Of a DNA stretch of 64,000 nucleotides, positions 1 to 8,400 are shown in pieces. The notes below the pieces were generated by a model. The model did not search any database. It had not been told where the DNA came from and was given only the letters and a program-made list of their open reading frames with translations. The position numbers and the translations under genes are program-made. Position 1 is the stretch's first letter; every line of letters starts with the position of its first letter. Origin of the DNA: Streptomyces sp. NBC_00425 (GTDB lineage: Bacteria > Actinomycetota > Actinomycetes > Streptomycetales > Streptomycetaceae); the NCBI RefSeq assembly GCF_036030735.1, contig NZ_CP107928.1, positions 310,001 to 374,000 of the forward strand, given 5' to 3'.

Positions 1-195
1 GTACGGCTCCATGCAGTTGGTGAGCACGAACTCGCGGAACCGATCGTCCCATTCCGAGCGTGGATAGGCAGCGAGCGCAGCCACAACGCCGACCCGGAAT
101 TCCGCCCTGTGTTCCTCCGGCATCTCCGGACCGCGGCACAGCAGCCAGTTCGCATAGTCCGTCGGGTCGGCCATCAACTCGTCGAAGTCAGTCAC
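1..195 (-). CDS. Partial hypothetical protein, runs off the left edge
   Basis: Reading leftward from a GTG at 195, 65 codons stay open to the window edge. The product begins VTDFDELMADPTDYANW and continues with an acidic and aromatic, soluble composition (for example RSEWDDRFREFV). No domain is recognised, and the C-terminus lies outside the window. A start further upstream is possible because the frame is open for several codons before the GTG. It lies just downstream of the repeat protein at 319-1017 on the same strand. The length and Trp/Asp-rich character would fit a small actinomycete hypothetical or immunity-type protein, but that is a guess. Confidence 0.5.
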   Translation of the reverse strand, partial: MTDFDELMADPTDYANWLLCRGPEMPEEHRAEFRVGVVAALAAYPRSEWDDRFREFVLTNCMEPY

Positions 196-318
196 ACCGA
201 GTCCAACGAAGATCGCTCTGAGGGCGTAACGCCCTACCGGGCACGGGCTCTCGGGCCAGTGGGCAGCCTGGAGCGGCATGCACCGAGCTGGGGCCGCCGT
301 GTTGCCGCCCTATTCGGC

Positions 319-1017
319 CTACCGCGTGCCGGGCGGTACGTGTTGTTCGGGCGGGGCGTATTCCGACGGTTGCCATGGGGGTGTCGGCGTGCCATCCGGG
401 TCCAAGCCGTGCGGCCACAGTGTTTCGAGTATGTCGTCGGTACAGCCGTGGTCGACGGCCTGCTGGAGGAGGCGCCCCGCCCCTTCGCGGTCGCCGGCCT
501 CCTCCCGCCTCATGACCAGGCGGTAGGGAGCTTCCGTATCCCCATGGTCGGCGGCTTCCAGGGCGAGGTTCTCCGCACCTTCCCGATCCCCGGCCTCTTC
601 CCGCCTCACGGCCAGGTTATACAGGCCGTTGGCGTTGCCTTGGACAGCGGCCTTCTGAGCCAGAGCCTCAGCGCCTTCCCTATCCCCGGCCGACTCCCGC
701 AGCATCACCAAGTGGAGCAGAGCTGAGACGTTGCCGTCGTCGGCGAGCTGCCGAAGGAGGCGTTCCGCCCGTTCTTGCTGCCCAGCCTCGTTCCGTGCCA
801 AGACCAGGAGAAATAGGGCACCGGTGCTGCCGTGGCCAACGGCTTCCAGGGCCAGAGTATCGGCGCCCTCCCGGTCCCCGGCACTCATTCGCATGAAGGC
901 CAGCCGTTGCAGGGCGCTGATGCTGCCGCCGTCGGCGGCCTGCCGCAGGAGACGTTCCGCCTCTTCCTTGTCCCCAACCTCCTCTCGCATCTCGGCGGCG
1001 GAAGCCAATCGCTTCAA
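319..1017 (-). CDS. TPR/Sel1-like repeat protein, possibly N-terminally truncated
   Basis: The 232-residue product is built almost wholly from helical repeats of about 35 residues, with the recurring core AGDREGAExLAxxAxxxG followed by an ALxxLVxxRxE helix. At least five copies are visible. Such repeats form superhelical protein-binding scaffolds. The C-terminal 35 residues are Pro-rich and lie outside the repeats. A TAG stop sits two codons upstream of the TTG at 1017, and a second possible start (ATG) is at 990. Because the neighbouring upstream DNA is a cut Ku gene, the original N-terminus was probably lost in a rearrangement. No catalytic domain is present, so the role is unknown. Confidence 0.65.
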   Translation of the reverse strand: MKRLASAAEMREEVGDKEEAERLLRQAADGGSISALQRLAFMRMSAGDREGADTLALEAVGHGSTGALFLLVLARNEAGQQERAERLLRQLADDGNVSALLHLVMLRESAGDREGAEALAQKAAVQGNANGLYNLAVRREEAGDREGAENLALEAADHGDTEAPYRLVMRREEAGDREGAGRLLQQAVDHGCTDDILETLWPHGLDPDGTPTPPWQPSEYAPPEQHVPPGTR

Positions 1018-1079
1018 CCGCGACTACGGCCTTCTCTATCCGCCTGCGGCCAGCGACGTCGCGGGTCCGTGGCGAGACT

Positions 1080-1316
1080 TCAGCACCGAGGTCGTGCCGA
1101 CGTCGCTGTAGCCTGTGGCCGCGGGCGGGGCCGGTCCCCCTCGCCGCGGGAGGCCTTGGCCTTCTGCACGGACTCGGTCAGGGCCGCCATCAGGTCGAGG
1201 ACCTTGCCCGGTTTGTCGGGCTCCGGTGCCTCCGGGAGGGGCTTGTCCTCACGCTTCGATTCAATGATCTTCGCCATGGCCTCGGTGTACGTGTCCTTGA
1301 AGTCGTCGCCTTCCAG
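1080..1316 (-). pseudogene. ku: C-terminal fragment of a Ku (NHEJ) protein
   Basis: On the minus strand the frame entering from the IS edge reads GDDFKDTYTEAMAKIIESK, then a Pro-rich linker, then VLDLMAALTESVQKAKASRG. That arrangement is characteristic of the end of Streptomyces Ku proteins, which bind DNA ends and recruit LigD in non-homologous end joining. The DNA-binding beta-barrel domain is absent: the frame stops being Ku exactly at the terminal repeat of the IS5-type element at 1317. After the KASRG motif the tail lacks the usual Lys/Ala-rich extension, so the 3' end may also be altered. Only about 60-80 residues remain, so the gene is non-functional. Confidence 0.75.
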
Positions 1317-1589
1317 GGTCCGTCTTCGAAGATCATCGGATGGTGGATCATGGCGGGGTGATACGTCGTCATGAACTCACCGATCAGGAGTGGGAGTTGC
1401 TCGCTCCGCTGATACCGCGGGCCGCGACGGGCCGGCCGCGGGTGGAGGACCGGCAGGTCGTCAACGGGATGGTCTACAAGATCCGGACCGGGATCTCCTG
1501 GCGTGACCTGCCGGAACGCTACGGCCCCTGGCAGACGGTCTACACCCGCTTCCGCCGTCCTCTGGGCAAGATCCGTTTGAAGACGGACC
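1317..1589. mobile_element. Internally deleted IS5/IS427-type element (MITE-like)
   Basis: Both ends match the intact element at 19550-20462: left end GGTCCGTCTTC and right end GAAGACGGACC. The first ~240 bp carry the start of the transposase frame (RHELTDQEWELLAPLIPR, KIRTGISWRDLPERYG). At about 1558 the sequence jumps straight to the last ~30 bp of the element, removing roughly 640 bp. No functional transposase is encoded, though the ends could still be mobilised in trans. The flanking tetranucleotides (CCAG left, CTGG right) are not direct repeats. Different genes (Ku; glycine-rich/AKR remnants) lie on each side, which suggests recombination through the element. Confidence 0.85.
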
Positions 1590-1615
1590 CTGGTTGGCCA
1601 GCCCCCTGGTGGGGG

Positions 1616-2023
1616 TCAGTGGCTGCGGGGCGCGCTCAGCGGGCTCCCCGACGGGAGGTGGAGCTGGTGACCAAGGTGACGGTGTCCCCGCCCGGCGAGG
1701 GCCTGGACGAGGAGCCGCGGCACGGTATCGGCGCCCGGGGGGTGTCCGAGGCCCTCCAGGACGCGCTCGGGCCAGGGGGACGACAAGCTGGGCGCGGCGG
1801 CGCTGGAAAGCCCGACGGGTCCGTGGTATCCGCCTCTTCCCCCGGTGCCGCCGTTTCCGCCGGCGCCTCCGGCCCCGGCCGAGCCCACGGCCGTGCTCTC
1901 GCCTGACCCTCCGGCGCCTCCGTCCCCGCCCACGTATCCGCTGCCGTCGGATCCCGGGTCGCCGCTGGCCGCATTGCCTCCCGCGCCGCCTTGATAGAAC
2001 GCCAGGTCCCGGCCGACACACAT
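1616..2023 (-). CDS. Glycine-rich open frame of doubtful status
   Basis: The minus-strand frame begins MCVGRDLAFYQGG and contains a stretch of Gly/Ala/Ser triplets such as GGAGGSGESTAVGSAGAGGA and GGNGGTGGRGG, resembling PE-PGRS or other low-complexity Gly-rich proteins. The Gly-rich frame is also open upstream of this ATG to about 2075, where it meets an aldo/keto-reductase remnant in another frame. The last third loses the repeat character. I see no ribosome-binding site and no recognised domain. It may be a remnant fused by deletion rather than a working gene. Confidence 0.3.
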   Translation of the reverse strand: MCVGRDLAFYQGGAGGNAASGDPGSDGSGYVGGDGGAGGSGESTAVGSAGAGGAGGNGGTGGRGGYHGPVGLSSAAAPSLSSPWPERVLEGLGHPPGADTVPRLLVQALAGRGHRHLGHQLHLPSGSPLSAPRSH

Positions 2024-2089
2024 TGCGCCGGTCGAGGCGCCGCCGGTCCCGCCGCTCGATACGAAGCCGACGATTCCGCCACCACCGAG

Positions 2090-2376
2090 AGCGGGTCCAG
2101 CCGCTCGCGCCCGAGCTGCTCGCGGTTGCGGCCCATCTGCCAGCGCACATAGTCCGGGGTGAGGCTGTGCCCGACCATGGCCTGGTCCTCGGTGAGGACA
2201 CCGGCGTTCAGCGCGTCGGCGCCGGTGGCCGCGGTGAAGTAGCCGGCCTTCGTCGCGATCCGCAGGGACGGGTGGGCGGCCAGGGCCGGGGCCAGCAGGG
2301 TCTGCGCCTGGCCCGTGGCGTAGTTGAGGGCGGTGCCGATTAACCGCACGCCGCCCTTGAGGTCCTTGGTGCGCAC
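2090..2376 (-). pseudogene. Aldo/keto reductase remnant, truncated at both ends
   Basis: The frame reads GVRLIGTALNYATGQAQ, then LRIATKAGYF, then GHSLTPDYVRWQMGRN, matching the beta-2 to alpha-4 part of actinomycete aldo/keto reductases (family pattern IDTAxxYGxxE, then STKVGYF, then HSLxPxYLRWQL). The active-site Tyr of the family sits in the region where this copy reads TALNY. Homology ends near 2090 at RERLDPLSV, before the expected FLHNPE strand, and the reading then passes into an unrelated Gly-rich frame. The start is also missing because the GTG at 2376 is already inside the barrel. It is downstream debris next to the PKS terminator. Confidence 0.55.
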
Positions 2377-2388
2377 GTGTTCTGGCGG

Positions 2389-2428
2389 TCAGGGGCCTTC
2401 GGGCGGGACTTCGTGTGAGGGCCCCTGA
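2389..2428 (-). terminator. Stem-loop after the PKS gene
   Basis: Inverted repeat TCAGGGGCC / GGCCCCTGA with a ~22-nt loop, starting about 10 bp beyond the PKS stop codon. There is no clear U-tract, which is common for actinomycete terminators. Its place between the PKS and the decayed AKR makes it the likely 3' end of the biosynthetic operon. Confidence 0.5.
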
Positions 2429-2438
2429 GCGCGTGGGT

Positions 2439-5400
2439 TCAGTGGGGGGCGGGGCTGAGGATGAGGTGGAGCCGCTGGGCTAGGCCGTTGATAGTGCCGG
2501 CTGCCATCAGTTCCATCAGGGGTAGCTCGCAGGCGAAGGTCTGCTCCATGAGGACTTTCAGCTCGGCCCCCATGAGGGAGTCCAGGCCGAGGTCGGTGAG
2601 GTTGGCGCTGGGGTTGATGCGGTCGGGGCTGGTCTGTAGGACGTGGGCTGCCACCTCGGTCAGGGTGGAGATGATCAGATTCAGTCGGGCCTCGTCGTTG
2701 TCCGCCGCCTTCAGCTGCTGGCGCAGGTCTTGAGCGCGGACGCGGCTGGAGCGGTCGCTGCTGCCGGTCATCTGCGCGGTGAAGCGGGGGGCGGTCACTG
2801 CGGGTAGGAGGTGGGTGAGGCGCTCCCAGTCCATTACGCCGATGACGGTCTGGCAGGTGGTGCGGTGCAGGTGGCGGTCGAGCGCGTCGAGGGCGGTGGC
2901 GGGGGTGATGAGGCCGATGCCGGAGCGGGCGATGGTGTCGGCGAGCCGGTGGCGCATGACGTAGCCGGTCTCGGAGATGCCGCCCCATGCCAGAGCCATT
3001 CCGGGGTGGCCGTGGTCGCGGCGGGCGCGCATCAGTGCTTCCAGATGGAGGTTGGCGGCCGCGTAGGGGGCTTGGTACATGTTGCCGATCAGCGCGGCGA
3101 CGGAGGAGTAGACGATGAAGAAGTCCGTCTGCCCGTCGCGGGTGAGCCGATCGAGGATTTCCGCGCCGCGCATTTTGGGTTCAAGGACTGCGGTGAACCG
3201 TTCGGCGTCGAGGTCCTGTAGGGGGGCGTCGTCCAGGTGCATCGCGGCGTGGACGACGCCGCGCACCGGGTGCCCCTGACGGTCGGCCTTCTCCAGGAGC
3301 TCTTCCACGGCTGCGGCGTTGGTGATGTCCAGGGCGTGGGCGTGGGCGTCGACGCCGAGGCGGTGCAGATCCGCGAGGAGGCTGGCTGCTTCGGGGGCGG
3401 TCGCGCCGCGGCGTGAGACGAGCGCGAGGTGGCGGGCGCCGCGGGCGGCGAGGTGGCGGGCGGTGGCGGCGCCCAGCCCGCTGAGCCCTCCGGTGATCAG
3501 GTAGGTGGCCTGGGCGTCGAGGACGGGCGGGTTGTCGGGTTCTTCGACGGCGACGGGCATGCTGGGGTTGAACGTAATGACGACCTTGCCGAGGTGGCGG
3601 GAGTGCCGCAGGGCGGTGACGGCGTCGGTGATGCGGGGGGCGGGGTAGCTCTGGTGGAACAGCGGTCGGTAGGTGCCGTCCTTGACGCGCGAGGTGACGG
3701 TGCGGAAGGCGTCTGCTGCCTGTTCGGGGGTGTCGGCGATCAGGCGGGTGATGTCGACGCCGAAGTAGGCGAGGTTGTTGCGGAAGGGGCGCAGCAGCAG
3801 GGGCGCGTTGGCGTAGATGTCGCGCTTGCCGAGTTCGATGAACCTCCCGCCGGGCGTGAGGCAGTCCAGGCTGCGGGCGATGGCTTCGCCGGCCAGGGAA
3901 TTGAGGACGACGTCGACGCCGCGGCCGCCGGTTGCTTCTCGTACCTGTGCGGCGAAGGACAGGTCGCGGGAGTTGAGTACGTGAGTGGCTCCGAGGGTGC
4001 GCAGCAGGTCGCGTTTGGCGGGGCTGCCTGCGGTGGCGATCACGCGGGCGCCGACGTGCCGGGCGTAGTTCAGGGCGGCCAGGCCGATGCCGCCGGCGCC
4101 GCCGTGGACCAGGAGGGTGTCGCCCTCTTGGAGGTGGGCGAGGGTCTCGAGGCTGTGCTGGACGGTGAGGTAGACGGCGGGCAGGGTGGCGGCCTGCTCG
4201 TAGGTCATGCCGGGGGGGATGTGTCCGGCCTGTTCGGTACGGACTCGGACGTGGGAGGCGAGGGTGCCATGGCCGAAGGCGAAGACACGGTCGCCTACCG
4301 CCAGGGTGGTGACGCCGGGGCCGATGGCGGTGATGGTGCCGGCGCATTCCAGGCCGAGGCGGGGGCCGGTTTCGGTGGCCGGTTCGGCACCGGGCGGCAG
4401 CATGCCCTCGGCGAGCATGACGTCGCGGTAGTTCAGCGCCGCGGCCCGCACCTGGACCAGGACCTCGCCGCGTCCGGGCCGTCCGGGGTCGTCGGCGATC
4501 CAGGCGAGCTGGTGTGCGCGGCCGGGGCGGCGCAGTTCGATGCGGTAGCCCTCGCCGTCGGAGGCTGGGTGGGTGGGCGGGTTGAGGGGGTGCAGGCGCG
4601 GGGTGAAGCGTCCGTGACGGTTCAGGGCGATTTCGTCCTCGGTGCTGGGATGCAGCACTTCGGCGGCGATGCGGGCGGCATCGGAGGCGGTGTCGGATGA
4701 GGTGTGCAGGCTGAGGCGGCGCACGGTCAGGGTGGGGTGTTCGTTCGCCATGACCCGCCCGATGCCCCACAGTGCGGCCGCGTGCGGGTCGGCGGGCCCT
4801 TCTGGGGTGCCGTGCAGGCCGGTGGGGGCGGTGACCAGCCACAGGTGCGGTTCGCTGTGCCCGGAGGCAGTGGCGGCGGAGGCCGCGGTTTTCAGCAGGC
4901 CCGCCATGCGGGTCACTGTCTGTGCGGCCGAGCGGCCGGTGTCGGTGGTGGTGGACAGGACGACGATGCGGCTGGCGGCTGCCGCGTCCAGGGACAGGGA
5001 CCAGGTGTCCACGTCGGGCTCCACGAGGAGCAGGTCGGCTGCGGGGAGCGTACGGGTGAGGGCGGCGGCCAGGTCCCGGTCACCGGTGGGGGCGATGACC
5101 AGCCAGGAACTGGTGCTGTCCGCGGTGCCGGTCGCGGCCGGCTGGGCGTGACCGGCCGGGCGGGTTTCGGGGCTGTTGGGGTGGGCGGGTGAGCGGCGGG
5201 CGAGAAGGACGGAGTAGTCGCCAGCCGCTTCTTCGTCGGTGCTGCCGGTGATGGTGATCTGGTCGAAGCCGCACCCGGCGAGCAGCGGCGCCCACTTCTC
5301 GCGGGGCAGCAGGGGGCTGGAGCGCAGGTGAGTGTCGGTGTTGGACCAGTATTCGGGCAGCAGTCCGAAGCAGGGGCCGAGGATGTCCTCGTCGTGGCTC

Positions 5401-8400
5401 TCCACCGCCAGCAGCTGCCCGCCGTCGGCGAGGAGGCCGGACAGGCGGGTGAGGGTGGCGTTCAGGTCGGCGGTGGCGTGCAGGACGTTCGCGGCGACGA
5501 CCAGGTCGAAGCTGCCCGGGGCGAAGCCCTGGTCTGTGGGGTCCTGGTTGAGGTCGAGGCTTCGGTAGTCGAGGTTGTCGTGCCGGATGAAGCGGGCTTG
5601 GGCGCGCGGGAAGAACGCGGCCGTGAGGTCGGTGTAGGTGTAGCGGGTGAGCTGGTGCGGCAGGGCGGGCAGCAGGGCCGCGGTCAAACTGCCGGTTCCG
5701 GCCCCTACTTCCAGAATGCGCAGTGGCCGGTGGGTCGGCCAGTCCTGCAGGGCGTGCTGGAGCAGGATGCGGGCGAACTGGGTATGGATACGCAGTTGGG
5801 GGGTGTCGGAGTAGAACGCTTCGACCAGGTGGCGGTCGGCTTCGCCGAAGAGCAGTTGGCGGGGGTCGGTGCGGCCGGTGAGAATGTCGGCCAGGTGCGC
5901 GCCGCAGCGGTTGAAGACGGCGATCGCGGTGATCCAGTTCGGGTGTTGCTGGGCGAACTGCCGCATGTGGGTGAAGGGGTCGGCGGGAGAGCCGGTGAAC
6001 TGCCAGCGCGGACCGTCTGCCTGGGAGGTGTCGGGGTGCAGGAGCCCCGCCTTGGCGGCGAGGTCTGCCATCAACGCCACGTAGGGGGCGTAATGGGGGC
6101 GCAGGCCGGCGTGCAGCAGTTCGTCCAGGCCGAAGTCGGTGGCGTCGGGCAGGAGGCGGCGGAAGGCGGCGGCGCCCCAGTGCGCGGCGGCGTTCTTCGC
6201 CCGAGGGGCGAAGTGCCGGTAGTCGTCGGCCAGTTCTGCTTCGATCGCTGCCCGGGCTGCGGCTGTGGCCGTGACAGTGCTGGCGGGGCTGGGGAGCGGC
6301 ACGGCGCCGTCGGTTTCCGTAAGGGTGGCAACCTGTGGTGCGGCGCGCAGGGTGGGGGTGAGTTCCTGCAGGGGGCGGCTGGGGGCGACAGCGTGCAGGC
6401 GGCAGCCGGTCATGGTTGCGGCCGTGGTGCCGTCCTGGTTGAGCACGGTGACGTCGACGACGGCGTCGGCACCCACCACGTGCTGCAGGGACACGAGGAT
6501 CTCACCCTGGGCGGTCGGTTGCTGCCACACGCGCAGGCTCTCCACTGCCGTGGGGAGGAACATGCCCCCTGCGGCGGCCTGGGCCAGCAGCGGGGCGGCT
6601 GCCTGCAGAGCTCCGTCCATGATCACGGGGTGGGCCTGGAAGTCCTGCCAGTGGCGAGCGGCGGCCTCGGGGAGCTGGTAGCGGGCGCGGACGGACGTCG
6701 GGTTGACGCTGAGGTCGGTCAGGACCTGGAAGGCCGGACCGTATTCCAGGCCGGCCCGGGCTGTGTGGGTGTAGTGCACCGCGGCGTCGATGCGGAGCGC
6801 ACCGTCCGGGTCGAGGCCTGGGTTGTTGCCGGTGGGGCGGGCGGCTGCGGGGCTGTGCGTCTGGGGGGCCGGGTGGATCAGGCGGCGCACGCAGGCCCGG
6901 GCGTGCAGGGTCCACTCGCCGGCGGCGTCGGTGCGGGAGGCGATCAGGACGATGCCGTCCTCGGCCGACACTGACGTCTGCAGGACCAGGAGCGAGGGGT
7001 TGTCGCTGCGGGGCAGCGCCAGGGGACGGACGATGTCCAGGCCGCTCACTTCGCACGGTGCGGCCAGAGCCTGGCGGCCTGCGGCCAGGGCCATCTCCAG
7101 GTACGCGGTGGCGGGCATCACCATGGTTCCGTCCACCTGGTGGTCGGCCAGCCATGGCAGCCTGGCCGTGCTGAGCTGCTGGTGCCAGGCCGGTTCGGCC
7201 ACCGCCGCCCGCCGGCCCAGCAGCGGATGGATGAGGGTTTTGTCCTGGGGGATGTGCGCCCACCAGTCGGGCGAGCCGTTCCACTGCCGCTCCCGCTCCC
7301 AGGGGTAGGCGGGCAGGGACACCACCCGGCCCGGGTGGGGGAGGCAGCGGTTGCCGGGACGGACGCCGACGGCGATGAGAGAGGCTGCGGCGCGCCGCAC
7401 GGAGAGCGGCCCGTCGCTGTCACGGCGCAGGGTGGCGTGAGCCGACAGGGTTGGCAGGAGGCGGCGCAGGTAGGTGGAGAGCACCGGGTGGGGGCCGACT
7501 TCGAGGAACTGGGTGCAGCCGTTATCGGTGAGCGCGGTGACGGCGTCGGCGAAGGCGACCGGTTCGCGCACGTTGCGCCACCAGTACTCGGCATCCAGCT
7601 GTTCGCCGCCCATGACGCTCCCGGTGACCGTGGACGCCAGGGGCAACCTGCCCGGGCGGGGGCGCAGGGAGCGCAACGGGTGGAGGATCTGCTGCTGGAC
7701 GGAGTCCATGTGCCGGGAGTGGAAGGCGTAGTCGAGGTCCAGTTCGCGGAAGAACACCCCGCGCAGCTCCATCTGACGGCCCAGCTCTGACAGTGCGGCC
7801 GCGTCGCCGGCGATGGTGACGTCGCGGGTAGTGTTGGTGCCGGCCAGCTCCAGGAGCCCGCCGAATGCGGCCAGCTCCTTCTGGGCCTCTTTGGCCCCCA
7901 GCCCGACCGCGGCCATCCGGCCGCTGCCGGCCGTGGCGCCCTGTGCGCGGCTGCGGACGGCCACCACGTGGCAGGCCTGGGCCAGATCAAGGCAGCCGGC
8001 CGCATACCCGGCCGCGATCTCCCCCACGCTGTGCCCGACGACAGCATCGGGTTCCACGCCGTGTTGGCGCAGAAGGGCCACGAGGCCGACCTGCACGGCG
8101 AACAGCAGCGGCTGGGCCACCTCAGTGCGTTCCAGGCCGGTGGATCCCTCCTGAAGCGCTCGGGTCACCGACCAGCCCAGAGCAGGGTGAAGTTCGGCGT
8201 CCACGGCGCTCACTGCTGCGGCGAAGAGCGGCTCGTGGCGCAGGAGATCGGCGCCCATGCCGGCCCACTGCGAGCCGTTCCCGCTGAACACGAACGCCAG
8301 GCCTCCGGGGCGCTCTGGAACGGTGACCTTTACGCCGGGGCCGTCGACCAGTCCTTCGGCCAGGGCCAGCAGAGCGTCGGCTGCCTCCTGTGGGTCGGCG

